Shown: positions 9,183 through 19,208 of the stretch, piece by piece | Layout of the letters: each line of letters begins with the position of its first letter | How positions within the stretch are numbered: position 1 is the first letter of the stretch | From: Entophlyctis helioformis | Taxonomy: Eukaryota; Chytridiomycota; Chytridiomycetes; Chytridiales; Chytriomycetaceae | Length of the DNA: 24,404 nucleotides | Assembly (NCBI GenBank): GCA_025526915.1 | Contig: JAHLKH010000284.1 | Coordinates: 1 to 24,404, forward strand | Reading direction: 5' to 3' | The notes under the pieces: model-generated | Database searches by the model: none | The model's input: only the letters and a program-made list of their open reading frames with translations | What the model was told of the DNA's origin: nothing | Translations under genes and position numbers: made by a program

Positions 9183-9293
9183 GCACACCGCGACCGCTCC
9201 TTCGCCTGCGACCACACTGGCCGCCACGCCGTCGCCACCACCCGCACCTGCACCCACACCAGCACCTGCGCCGCTCCCTCCACGCTGCCGCGC

Positions 9294-12200
9294 ATGAACA
9301 CGGCGGCCGCTTCCACTGCTGCTGCTGCTGCTGCTGCTCCCACTGCTGCTGCTGCCTCTGCCCCGAACGGCCCCTTAAACGGCCCCTTGAACGGCCGGCC
9401 TTCCTCGCCCGGCAGCAGCGCCAAGGCGCATCCATCTTCGCCGTCGACGCTGTACAACCACAGCCAGCACCACAACCACAACAACCACAACAGCCAGCAA
9501 CAGCCGCCGCAGACGTTTGGCTTCGACTACGATCAGAGCCGCTACTACGGCAGACCGTCCGGCGTGCGCGAGCGTGCGCTGTCCAACACCAGCACCAACA
9601 GCCACTCCGCCGCCGTCGCCGTCGCCGGCCTGCCGTCAGACGCCGCCGGTTCAACCCCAAAGGGCTCGCCGCGTCTCCGGCCATACTCCGCGTCGCTGGC
9701 ATACGCTGCGTCTGCCTCCACCACTGCGTCTGCGTCCACCACTGCTTCAGCCTCTGCTTCAGCGTCAGCGTCTGCATCCGTGTCCGTCACAAACTCGCCC
9801 GCCTTCCACAGCGTGTCGGCCGCTGCCGCTCACATCTCGTCGCCCTCGACGCACTTTGCCGCCACGCATTCGTCGCCCCGTGCGAACTCGACGTCGCCCA
9901 TGCTGTCGACATCCAGTCCCAGCCATGCAGCCCACAGCCATGCAGCCCACCGCCACGATGCCCACGGCAGCCACTCTGCCCCGTCGCTGTCGGACCGGTT
10001 TGCCCGCTGCTCCGCCTGGGAGGCCTGCGATCGCACCAAAACCAACATGGAGTCCGGCCTCGACCACGCAGACATTGTCAAGCGCCGGCTCCTCCACGGC
10101 GCCAACGAGCTCGAGCTCGACGAGCCCGAGTCGCTCCTCGCAAAGTTTGCCGAGCAGTTCCAGAACCCGCTCATCCTGCTGCTGCTCGGCTCCGCCGTCG
10201 TGTCGGTGCTGCTCGGCAATGTGCAGGACGCCGTCAGCATCACGCTCGCGATCGTGATTGTGCTCACCGTGGCCTTTGTGCAAGAGTACCAGTCCGAAAA
10301 GTCGCTCGAGGCGCTGAACAAGCTCGCGCCTCCCCACTGCCATGTCAAGCGGTGCGTCTCTTGTATCATGCCATGCCTGTTTGTCTGTTTGTCTGTTTGT
10401 CTGTTTGTCTGTTTGTCTGTTTGTCTGTTTGTCTGTGGATGCATAGTCCGACGGATAGAGTGCGGTGGACTGGCTGATAGGAAGGGCTGGATGCTGACGC
10501 GCGTTGGACGGCGGGGGACTGTGCAGCAATGGCCATGTGACAGAGATCCTGGCCAGCGATCTGGTGCCTGGCGACGTGGTGGTGTTTTCACGCGGCGATC
10601 GCGTGCCGGCTGATGTGCGGCTGCTCGAGGCTGTGCAGCTGGACGTTGACGAGTCGAGCCTGACGGGCGAGAACGAGCCCATGCGGAAACAGACGGACGA
10701 GGTCCACGCGACGGGGGCACATCTGGCTCTGACGGAGCGTCGCAATGTTGCGTTTATGGGCACGCTGGTCCGCCATGGTAGGAGCAGTTGCTAGTCAAGT
10801 TGCTTTGCCCTTTCTCTTGTCTCGCTTGAACTCACGGCACTTGTCTTGATAGGCCACGGCACGGGCGTGGTGTTTGCGACGGGCAAAGACACCGAGCTCG
10901 GGCATGTGTTCAAGATGATGAAGGATGTAGGTGCCGCCGAATCAGGGCATCGGCATTTGTTTGTTTGTTTGCGCCAGCTCACATGGACGGTTGGATGCGG
11001 CACAGGTCGAGACGCGCAAGACGCCCTTACAGGCCAAGATGGACATTCTCGGCAAGCAGCTCTCGGGTGCTTCGTTTGCCGTCATTGCCGTCATCACCCT
11101 CGTCGGCATCCTCCAGGGCCGCAACTGGCTCGAGATGTTCACGGTAGGCGTGAGTCTGGCCGTGGCGGCCATCCCAGAGGGCCTGCCGATTGTCGTGACG
11201 GTCACGCTCGCGCTCGGCGTCCTGCGCATGGCATCGCACAATGCCATTGTCAAGAAGCTGCCGTCGGTCGAGTCGCTCGGCGCCGTCTCGGTTGTCTGTG
11301 TCGACAAGACGGGCACGCTCACCATGAACAAGATGGCCATCACCAAGCTGTACACGCCGGCCCACCATCAGATTGTTGACGTCGAGCACCGTGCTGATTC
11401 GTACTTGTTGCGCGATGCGCCGCTTGCTGCCCTCGTACGCACGGCCAATCTGTGCAACAACGCCAGCCGTGACCAGGAGGGCAAGATGGTTGGCCAGCCG
11501 AGCGAGGTGGCCATTCTTGAGCTGGTTACCCGGTTCAGTCTGCCGGATGCACGCCAAGTAAGCGCCTGCAATGCGAGAGTGGAGGCAGTGCCACGGCCGC
11601 ACAGATCCAACTGACGCTGATGGATGGATCTGGCCGGCCTGGCTGGCCTGTCTGGCGTGGCTGGTGTGGTGTGGCGTGGGGTGTGGACACCAGTCCGAGC
11701 AGCGCCTCTCCGAGATCCCCTTCAACGCAGACCGCAAATCTATGTCGGTCGAGTACCGCCCTGCCGGCTCGTCCGTGTCCGTTTTCCACGTCAAAGGCGC
11801 GCTCGAGGCCATTATCGGGTCCTGCAGTCGCTACTACATCTCCGACACCGAGACCGGCGTACTTGACGAGTCGCGCCACTGGGAGCTCAAGTCGTACGAG
11901 CAGAAATTTGCCGCAACGGGGCTCCGTGTGCTGGCGTTTGCGTACGGCTCGACGTCGTCGTCGACGGACTTGGTGTTTCTGGGGCTGGCCGCCATGTACG
12001 ATCCCCCGCGGCCGGGGATTTCCGACACGATCCGCACGCTCGTCGAGGCTGGCATCCGCGTAGTAATGCTCACGGGCGATTCAGGTACGTTGGCCATGCC
12101 GCCGTCTTGGCAGATGTAGGGGTATGAGATGGGATGGGATGGTTTTGCTCATGTGCGACACTTGCGCGTGGACAGACGGCACGGCGACGGCGATTGCGAC

Positions 12201-13701
12201 GCAGCTTGGGATTCCCATGAACGTGAGCGACGTCATGTCGGGCTCGGAGATTGAGCGGACGAGCGCGACCGAGCTCGCGCAGCGTATCCACAGCGTGTCT
12301 GTGTTTTATCGGATGACGCCTGCGCACAAGCTTGCTATCATTCGCGCCTATCAGGCTGCTGGCGATATCGTGGCCATGACCGGCGATGGTGGTATGTTGG
12401 TCTTGGTCCGTGTCTCTGATATCGCTGCTGGTGGTGGCTGGTTAGCTGACTCGAAATGATGGGCACTGGCATTGGCATTGGCCATGGTGCCTGATGCAGT
12501 GAATGATGCACCTGCTCTGCGGCTTGCTGTAAGACACGCGGTGCACTGGTTCTTTGTGATGGATGGGGACTCACGCGCATGGACATGTCTTCTGCCAGGA
12601 TATCGGCGTGTCAATGGGCAAGCATGGCACCGATGTTGCCAAGGAAGCAGCCGACATGATCCTGGTCAATGACAACTTTAGTATGCTCTCCTCGCTGTGG
12701 CTCGCAGTGCCACGTACTGGTGTGGCATTACTGACCCTCCGCCTCGTGCGCTGGACAGACACGATCGTGTATGCCATCGAGGAGGGCAAGACCATCTTTT
12801 ATAATATCCAAAACTTTCTGTGTTTCCAGCTGAGCACGAGCGTGTCTGCCCTCGCCATCATTGCCGTTGCCACGTTTCTCGGATTCGACAACCCGCTCAA
12901 CGCGATGCAGATCCTGTGGATCAGTGAGTGCCGGGCATTTCTCGCTTCCTCTCGCCTGTTCATCCTGCGTGTTCACCACTCGCTCACACACACGCATGAT
13001 GGTGGTGTGATCCCAGATATCATTTGCGACGGGCCGGTCGCCCAGTCGCTCGGCGTCGAGGCCGTGAACCCCGAAGTCATGAAGCAGCCGCCACGACACA
13101 AGGACGAGCCCATTGTCACGCGCAGCCTCGTCATGCGCATCCTGACCATGGCCGCAGTCATTGTCGTGGGCACCATGGGCGTCTACATCCACGAGCTCGA
13201 CGACGGCCTTGTCTCTGCACGCGGCCGCACCATGGTGAGCTCATGTCCCCCTCTATCCTCACACTCGCCGCATACGGCTCTGCACCGACTGTCTGTACTC
13301 ACACACACACACACACGATCATGGGGGCCGCCACACCACTACCACCACCACCCTAGACGTTCACGTGCTTTGTGTTTTTCGACATGTGGAACTCGTTGTC
13401 GTGCCGGTCCGCCACGCGTCTCACGTCGCAGATCGGCTTGCTGACCAACCGGTTCTACGTGACGGCCGTCGCCGCGTGCGTGGGCGGCCAGCTGCTCGTC
13501 ATCTACGTGCCGTTTCTGCAGTCGGTGTTCCAGACGACGGCCTTGTCGCTCGTCGACCTCGCTGCCCTGGCTGCCCTCACTTCATCCGTGTTTTGGATCG
13601 ACGAGGTGCGCAAGCTCATTGCTGGCGCGTCAACCATCGGCAGAGGCGGCAGTGGCGGCAGTGGTGGATATGCACCTGTCGGCCGTAATGCCGAGCCGTG
13701 A
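9294..13701 (+). CDS. PMR1: PMR1/SPCA-type Golgi Ca2+/Mn2+ P-type ATPase (11 exons)
   Basis: Exons: 9294-10351, 10527-10777, 10853-10926, 11006-11557, 11694-12084, 12176-12391, 12500-12528, 12599-12680, 12759-12923, 13017-13234 and 13357-13701. They join in frame to 1126 residues. The pump moves Ca2+ and Mn2+ into the Golgi lumen. Landmarks: LTGENEP (actuator loop); PEGLP in M4 (Glu519); CVDKTGTLT with phosphorylated Asp561; KGALEAI (nucleotide site); MLTGDS; GDGVNDAPAL; and M6 [17 protein letters not shown] with Asn940, Asp944 and Gln949. That spacing matches yeast Pmr1 N774, D778 and Q783, the last linked to Mn2+ selectivity, so this is SPCA rather than SERCA or PMCA. Residues 1 to about 230 are an Ala/Ser/His-rich low-complexity extension absent from the family core. 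The start is the first ATG in this frame after the promoter repeats; a later start is possible. Confidence 0.94.
10379..10437 (+). repeat. (TGTTTGTC)n microsatellite in PMR1 intron 1
   Basis: About seven tandem copies of the octamer TGTTTGTC, just inside the 175-bp first intron of the PMR1-type gene (10352-10526). Confidence 0.9.
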
Positions 13702-13751
13702 CATGTGTGGGCAACGGAAAGTTGGAATGAACAAAATGACAATACATCTTT

Positions 13752-13786
<35 letters not shown>

Positions 13787-13882
13787 GCATGACAGAGACA
13801 CAGGATGGGGAAGCCCAGGATGGAAGGTGTTGGCAGGCACGCTCACTCCTGGCCACACGAGGGGGGCTAGTGCGGAGATCCG
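13702..13882. other. Convergent 3' region between PMR1 and RhoGAP genes
   Basis: This 181-bp gap separates the PMR1-type stop (13701) from the RhoGAP stop (13883). It contains a (GT)n microsatellite at about 13756-13783. No third gene is seen. Confidence 0.7.
13756..13783 (+). repeat. (GT)n dinucleotide microsatellite
   Basis: About 13-14 uninterrupted GT units in the shared 3' region of the convergent PMR1-type and RhoGAP genes. Confidence 0.95.
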
Positions 13883-16800
13883 TCAAAGATCCACTGTCAG
13901 CAGGCAGCGCGTCAGTCCGAACGGCACACAACATAGAGTTGTGTTGGCTGGGGGCTGGCTGGGGGCTGGCTGGGGGCTGGCTGGGTATGGCAAGGCATGG
14001 AAAGGCAGGATAGCATGACTCGCCTCGGTCTGCACGACAATCGCCTCCACGAGCGCGTTCTGGAACGACATGTTCATCATGTTGGCATATGCCGCGTGCA
14101 TGTCGTCGTTGCCATTCGACGGCACTCGGATGATGGTCGGTCTGTTGCATCCATCCATCGTCAGTCTCCGCACGCTCGCACATGGGTGCACCAGCCGACT
14201 GCGGGTCTCCCCCGCACTCACCCAAACACGATAGCCAGGTTGGACGGCTCCATCTTGTTGACGTCCGAGTGCGAAGCGACGCGCACCAGATGCCGCATCA
14301 GATACTCGAGGACATCGTAGTGCACTTTGGGCAGCGACTGCACAAGCGTCTTGATCTCAATCAGCCTGTCGTTGTACTCTTCAATCTCTGGCTCGCCAGG
14401 CATGGGCAGGCGGGAGTCCGGCCCCATGTCAGTCTCTTTCCCCTCCCTCCCCATCATCCAGCCCGGCATGCATGGAGCCACACGCAGAAACCCCATTCCA
14501 TCCCATCCCATTCCATCACGGTCAACTCACTCATGCATGCAATGAAGCGGTCGTAAAACTCAAACGGGATCAGCGGGTCCTTGAGCTCGCGGAAATAGAC
14601 TGTCGGAACCCCCAGACCACAGGCGAGACAGAAGAGTGAGTTCAGGTCGCCACGAATGTACGAGCAAGAGACATGCACATCACAATCCACTCACGCTTCA
14701 AGAGCCCCGACACTGCATTGAGATCGATGTTCTCGTCGTCCAGCTCGGTGTAGTTGTCTGGTGGGAAGGAGGAGGCAAAGGGGAAGCCACACTTGTTAGC
14801 TGTCACCACGGCCACGCACACACACACATGCGCGCGCAATGGCTCAGATACGACATACTCTGGTTGACTAGTGTGCGGATGCGTTGGATCGACGCGGCGT
14901 TGCCGGACAGACGGTAGATGCCCTGCGACTTGAGACCTGTTCAGCCACACCAGTCGGTCCCATGGTGAGCGGCACGCAGAATCGCTACGCGGCCCAATGT
15001 CCCATGACCAGCAGAGCAGTCGTTACCTCGCTGGTCAATGGCTGTGATGCACTTTTCAACAAACAGCGGAATGGCGCGTCCTTCCTTGACCGACTGCACA
15101 TCGAGCAGCCCGCCAAATATGGCGTCTACGCGTCGAGTCATCGTCCAGTGTCAGAGCACAGCTCCCTCTAGGAATCCCAGGAATCCCAGGCAGTGCAGGC
15201 TGCTTACCGTCAGACACTGTGTCCTTTTCCTTATCGGGGATCGGTCCCTTTTCTTGTTGCTGCACACCATCCAGTCAGCACACACACTCCACCGAGCATG
15301 GCACACACGGGGCCTCCAGTCCACGTCATCCACATAGCCACAGGGAAACCACCGACCCGCTTAAAGAAGGCATTGAGCTTGGACTTGATCTTGACCTTGT
15401 TGCTCGAGTCGCCGTCCTCGGTCCCCGAATCCGCATTGCTGATCGACGGCCGCTCCTTCTTCTTGGAATCCGCTTTCGCCAGCCGCTTCTCGTCCGACTT
15501 TTTGGCGCCACGGGCCGATCCACTGCTGCCGCCCGGTGTCGTTGCCTCAGCATCCTGTTTGGCAAACAGCTTTGTCGTGACGTTCTCGTACTCGGCAGGC
15601 GTGGACGCCTCGCGCGTGGCCTCGGAGATGGTCGATACCCACTCGTTGATGTCGGCCTCGCTCTGCGGCTGGAGGGCCCACACGGCGCCGCTGCGTGTCT
15701 GCAGCGTAAAGGACGCTCCCGAGCTCTTCTTTTTGGCTGTCGCTGCATCCTTGTCGCGCGACAGAGTGATGGACTCGAGCGTGATGACGAGCGTGGGTGC
15801 GACTGGCGTACGCTCGGATTTCTGTCGCCCCAAACCAAGGCATATGTTAATGTCAACGTCAATGCGACACCAAGTGCACGGACACGAGCGGGATCGGCAA
15901 CCCAAGTGCTCAAGTGCTACGAAAGGCGAGATACACCACGATCAGCTCTCCCCGCTTTCATCTCCACACCTTTTTGAGCTTGATGGGATCGTCTTTGAAA
16001 AAGATGAGGAACCCCACGACGACAATGGCCCAGTGGTTGTGCCACGAGTGTGCTTTCTTGGGTTCGACGCCGCCAAACTCTTTCCTGACCTTGTACCCAA
16101 GCCAGCCCTCGCGACGGATCAGCTCCGGCAGAACCATGTCGATGCGCGCGAGGGCGGACGTGAGCCGCATGCTCTCGTGCTGCTGGTCGTGCACAGGCAG
16201 GTTGCCGCCCTTGCTCGGCGAGAGCGGCGCACCCACGACGCGCATAGACTGGCCATGCCATGCCATGCCATGCCGCGCCACACACCATATGCACCAAGAC
16301 AGCGTCAGTCGCGATCCAACACACCATTCCACCCCCCAACAGTAGAGCAGCCAGCATCTCACATCTCCGAGCTGGTCGCCGTGCTCGTCGTCGCCATCCT
16401 TGTCGTCGATGGCCAGCTGGTCCAGCGAGTCGGCAGGCGTGTCGCCAAACGGCGCATCCCACGACGTCTCGCCCGTCGCCGCGTTCCAGTAGTACACCTG
16501 CCCGTCCTCGGTCGTGACCATGTGCCAGTCATTGTCGTCGTCCTCGTCGTCGCCGTTGTCGTCGCCCTCGCCCAGGTTGTCGGCCGATCCAAGATAGTCG
16601 CGGCTGCCGCGCGCGTGGTCGCTGTCGTCGTCCAGCAGCAGCTCCTTGTCCTTGAGATGGTCCGTGTCAGTCAGCTCGCTTGCGCCGCTTCGGAACGGAT
16701 CCGAGTCGGCAATGGAGGCTGCACGATCGGCCCCTGCTGCTGTTGGCGTGGGCGACGGCGACGGTGCTGGTGCCGTAGCAGACGCAGATGACGCTGCCAT

Positions 16801-16956
16801 TGCGGCTTGGGCAGCAGGTGATGGTGCCGAAGCAAGGCTGGCGTTGAATGCCGGCGAGCGACGGCCATCCGAGACGCCGTTTTGAGCAGCAGGCGGTGGA
16901 GTTGAGCGGGCTTCAAGAGGGGTTGATGCAGGCAGCAGCGGCAGTTGTTTCTCGCC

Positions 16957-16987
<31 letters not shown>

Positions 16988-17568
16988 TGGTTTGCAGTTG
17001 GAATGGTCTGCTTGGGCGTGTCTGTCGGCGCTGAGATCGACGATGCTGTAAGCAGCCATCGGCACGGCCGGTCAGTAACGGGCAGGCATGCCAGATGCGC
17101 CAGGCATGCAGGCATGCCAGATATGCCAGATACGCCTAGCACGCCGGACCGACCTTCGGGCAGCACCTTGACGTGGTTGGCAGGAAAGAAGCCGGTGAGC
17201 GAGCCCAGCGTGCCCTCGAACCAGTCGTCGTTGCAGAACTCGGTGACGAGGATGCGGTCGCCGGCCACAAACGACAGCTCGTTGTCCTGCGTGTGAGTGT
17301 CAGTATGTGTGTGTGTGTCAGTATGTGTGCGTGTCGGTATGTGTGCGCAGCTCAGCATGCCCACGCCGCTCAGCATGCCCTCGGCAGCCCACGGCACGGC
17401 CACCACCACGGCCACCACCACGCCACCACCACACAGCCAGATACGCGCTTGGCCTGGCCTGGCCGGGCAGCCGCACAGCCAGCCGCACAGACGGGCACGC
17501 AGACGGACACGCACCTCCTGCGCCTCGTAGTTCCACAGCGCTATGGCGATGCGCTGCTTTGCTGACAT
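13883..17568 (-). CDS. SH3-WW-PH-RhoGAP protein (Rho GTPase-activating protein, 12 exons)
   Basis: Exons (minus): 17568-17515, 17286-17154, 17045-16363, 16248-15970, 15821-15357, 15259-15208, 15125-15027, 14936-14859, 14757-14695, 14599-14531, 14387-14222 and 14141-13883. They join in frame to 799 residues. Domains: SH3 at 1-62 (ALWNYEAQE, then DDWFEGTLG and GFFPANHVKVL); a poly-Gln/Ala/Ser linker; WW at about 232-262 (WHMVTTEDGQVYYWNAATG, then TSWDAP); PH at about 338-452 (GWLGYKV to INEWVSTI); RhoGAP at about 560-745 with GIYRLSG (catalytic Arg finger), LKLYFRELKDPLIPFEFY and NKMEPSNLAIVFGPT. It should stimulate GTP hydrolysis by Rho/Rac/Cdc42, with PH directing it to membrane. The layout resembles animal ARHGAP9/12/15/27. 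The exon 11 acceptor (14387) was preferred over one 5' of it because it gives the expected family reading. The last ~50 residues run through an 11-bp repeat and are uncertain. Confidence 0.9.
13943..13984 (+). repeat. 11-bp tandem repeat (GGGGGCTGGCT)
   Basis: Three to four copies of GGGGGCTGGCT. They fall in the last open segment of the RhoGAP frame, where an 11-bp unit changes frame at each copy. The C-terminal tail coded there is therefore doubtful as conserved protein. Confidence 0.85.
16256..16278. repeat. (CATGC)n pentamer repeat in RhoGAP intron 3
   Basis: Four tandem CATGC-type pentamers just inside the acceptor end of the RhoGAP intron 16249-16362. The same pentamer repeat occurs in a Fanzor intron at about 20165-20188. 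Confidence 0.8.
16960..16990 (-). repeat. CAG repeat encoding poly-Gln in RhoGAP protein
   Basis: Uninterrupted CTG units on the plus strand (CAG on the coding strand) in exon 3. They give a run of about eleven Gln between the SH3 and WW domains. Confidence 0.9.
17287..17514 (-). other. RhoGAP intron 1, repeat-rich, splits the SH3 domain
   Basis: A 228-bp GT-AG intron, the longest in this gene. It holds a GTGTGT/GTATGT array (about 17290-17342) and a CCACCA-rich stretch. Splicing joins ...YEAQE to DNELSF and restores a normal SH3 sequence, which is the evidence for the intron. Confidence 0.85.
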
Positions 17569-17764
17569 TGCCGTCGTTGTCGCTGTTGCCCTTGTTGCCG
17601 TTGCAGGAGCCGTTGGATGGCCGCTGTTGAAGGTGCAAGTGCGGCCACGCCGAGCCACCTTCTTGTCACATGCACTCACGTGCGCCCACGTGCATCCACG
17701 TGTCCAGGCAAGTGACTTGCAATCCCCCACCCCTCACCACCACCACCAAGACCACCGCCAACAG
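17569..17764. promoter_or_regulatory. Divergent promoter of RhoGAP and TAF8 genes
   Basis: Only 196 bp separate the two divergent start codons. The sequence has GCCGTTG-type repeats near the RhoGAP side and a CACGTGCGCCCACGTGCATC stretch with three CACGTG/CCACGT-like motifs at about 17676-17702. These may be basic helix-loop-helix (E-box) sites shared by both genes. No TATA box is clear. Confidence 0.5.
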
Positions 17765-19048
17765 ATGCACCACCAACAGGCTCAGCACCAACACCAAGTC
17801 GCCGTGCGGCCCCTGCAGCCACAGGACCGGGCAGCGGTCGCCCGCGTCGGCTGTGCGCGGCTGCTGGCCTCGTGCGGCTTTGCTGACGCCCAGGGCGAGG
17901 CGCTGCACGACCTGGAGCTGCTCATGGCCCACTGTGCGTGTCTGTCGATGTGTTCGCAGCTGTACTGGCCCTTGTGCTGGCCCTTGTGCTGGTCCTTGTG
18001 CTCGTAGCTGTCCTCGTACTTGTGCTGCCATGCTTACATCTGACATCTGACTTCTGGCACACCGACAGACCTGCACGGCCTGGCTGAGCTCATCCATAGC
18101 AACGCTGAGCTCAACGGCCGCTCGCGCCCGTCGCTGCAGGACGTGGCTCTGGGCCTGGCCGCCTTCCGCATCTCGCCCGGCCAGCTGCTGCGCTACGCCC
18201 GCTCTGCATCTGCATCAGGATCTGCATCTGCATCTGGATCTGCATCTGCACCTTCGTCTTCAACGTCGACAGCACCACAACCACCACATCATCCCCTGTC
18301 CGCCCCTCTGGCTCCCATGGTCATGCCGATCGCACCGCCGCCCACCGACGCCGAGCTCGCCGCCAACCCCTTCTTTGCCAAGCCGCTCATCCTCACCAAG
18401 CCGTCGGCCGCACTGCTCGCTGCCAACGACCCGCGATCCCTGGCCGAGCCAGACATCCAGCGGCCCAAGTGGCTGCCGCCGCACCTGCCGCCGCTGCCTG
18501 CGCCGCACAGCTACCTGTCGACCAAAGTGCCGATGCACGCAGACGCAGAGAACCAGCACGAGCGAGCGGCCAGCGTGCGCCAGTCGCAGCGCATGGAGGC
18601 CAACCTGAACAGGCTGCTGCTGCTCGACATTTCGCTCAAGACCGCGGCCGTGGACAGTAAGAGCAGCGCGTCTGCCACGCGTCTGTCCGCATCCGCACTG
18701 GCTTCCCATCGCGCGGTGCCGGCTGGTGCGTCGCAACGGAGCGCAGCGCCGTCCGAGGCAGAGGCATCAGAAGCAGTAGCAGCAGCAGCCGCAGCAGCCG
18801 CAGCAGCAACAGCAGCAACAGCAGCAACACCATCATCTGCATCCGCAGCTGGCCAGAAGCGGCCGCGGTCAAGCGACACTGCGACGAGATCGGCCGTCAG
18901 CGATCTCACCAGCGCCAGCGCCGCGCAGCTCGCGGCAGCCACCGTGGCCGCCTTCCTGCCGCAGTCGCTGCTGGCCACGCTGCCCGCGTCGGTGCTGGCC
19001 GCATTCGAGCCCGTCGACTTTCTCGCAATGAAGCGCATGCGTCGTTGA
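17765..19048 (+). CDS. TAF8: TFIID subunit TAF8 (histone fold plus TAF8 C-terminal motif)
   Basis: Exons 17765-17933 and 18069-19048, intron 17934-18068 (GT-AG, phase 1), 382 residues. TAF8 pairs with TAF10 in TFIID, the general factor that recognises core promoters. Residues about 21-100 form a histone fold of the Bromo_TP type: RVGCARLLASCGFADAQGEA, then HDLELLMAHY, then LHGLAELIHSNAE, then RPSLQDVALGL. The splice junction falls inside this domain and restores it. Near residue 189 the TAF8 signature WLPPHLPPLPAPHSY is followed by a conserved-looking helix. The rest is Ala/Ser-rich low complexity, including poly-Ala from GCA repeats. The start is the first ATG ahead of the histone fold and gives a short His/Gln-rich leader. 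A possible ATTAAA poly(A) signal lies at 19097. Confidence 0.88.
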
Positions 19049-19096
19049 GATTCACTTCTTTGGCCCGATATTCATACAATTACCAAGAAGTATTGA

Positions 19097-19102
19097 ATTA
19101 AA
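19097..19102 (+). terminator. Possible poly(A) signal of TAF8 (ATTAAA)
   Basis: ATTAAA lies 49 bp after the TAF8 stop in a short AT-rich patch (19060-19105), in otherwise GC-rich DNA. The position is right for polyadenylation; the call is by motif only. Confidence 0.45.
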
Positions 19103-19136
19103 TTCGACCAGAGAGGCGACGGATGCAAGCCCACAT

Positions 19137-19146
19137 ATCACGTGAT
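19137..19146. promoter_or_regulatory. Perfect palindrome ATCACGTGAT
   Basis: A 10-bp palindrome with a CACGTG core, between the TAF8 and Fanzor 3' ends. It could be a bHLH-factor site, part of the Fanzor element end, or chance. Confidence 0.35.
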
Positions 19147-19208
19147 TGAAGGTTCGAGTCAGCAACGAGCATGCGACGACAGGCGGGCGAGGCATACCAA
19201 CGAGATGC

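Larger units (their letters stand above)
8813..9293. promoter_or_regulatory. Divergent promoter region of Vam7-like and PMR1 genes
   Basis: This 481-bp gap lies between two divergent start codons. It holds a purine-rich stretch (about 8855-8940, GAGAAG-type), a pyrimidine-rich stretch (about 8990-9085, CCTTCT-type) and 12-bp tandem units (CATCTTCGTCTG type, about 9121-9180). These are the only notable structures. No clear TATA box is seen on either side. Some frames are open through the repeats because the repeats lack stops; they are not counted as coding. Confidence 0.6.

Noticed and set aside
7602..9257. A 551-codon minus-strand open frame over the Vam7-like gene
   Set aside because: It is the shifted frame of the PX-SNARE gene plus repeat-coded Lys/Glu runs; no motif is seen, while the chosen frame has PX and SNARE signatures.
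10379..10437. Octamer repeats as a possible CRISPR array
   Set aside because: They are contiguous 8-bp units without spacers, inside a eukaryotic intron.
8465..10477. A 670-codon plus-strand open frame
   Set aside because: It reads through the promoter repeats and a wrong frame of PMR1, consists of Pro/Arg/Cys-rich low complexity, and conflicts with the well-supported Vam7-like and PMR1-type genes.
13883..14000. RhoGAP C-terminal tail as a real conserved segment
   Set aside because: It passes through an 11-bp tandem repeat that shifts frame with each copy. It is kept in the model only because no earlier stop or donor was found.
15193..16791. A 532-codon plus-strand open frame
   Set aside because: It runs antisense across RhoGAP exons and introns, where the minus strand gives PH and WW domains with correct splice joins.
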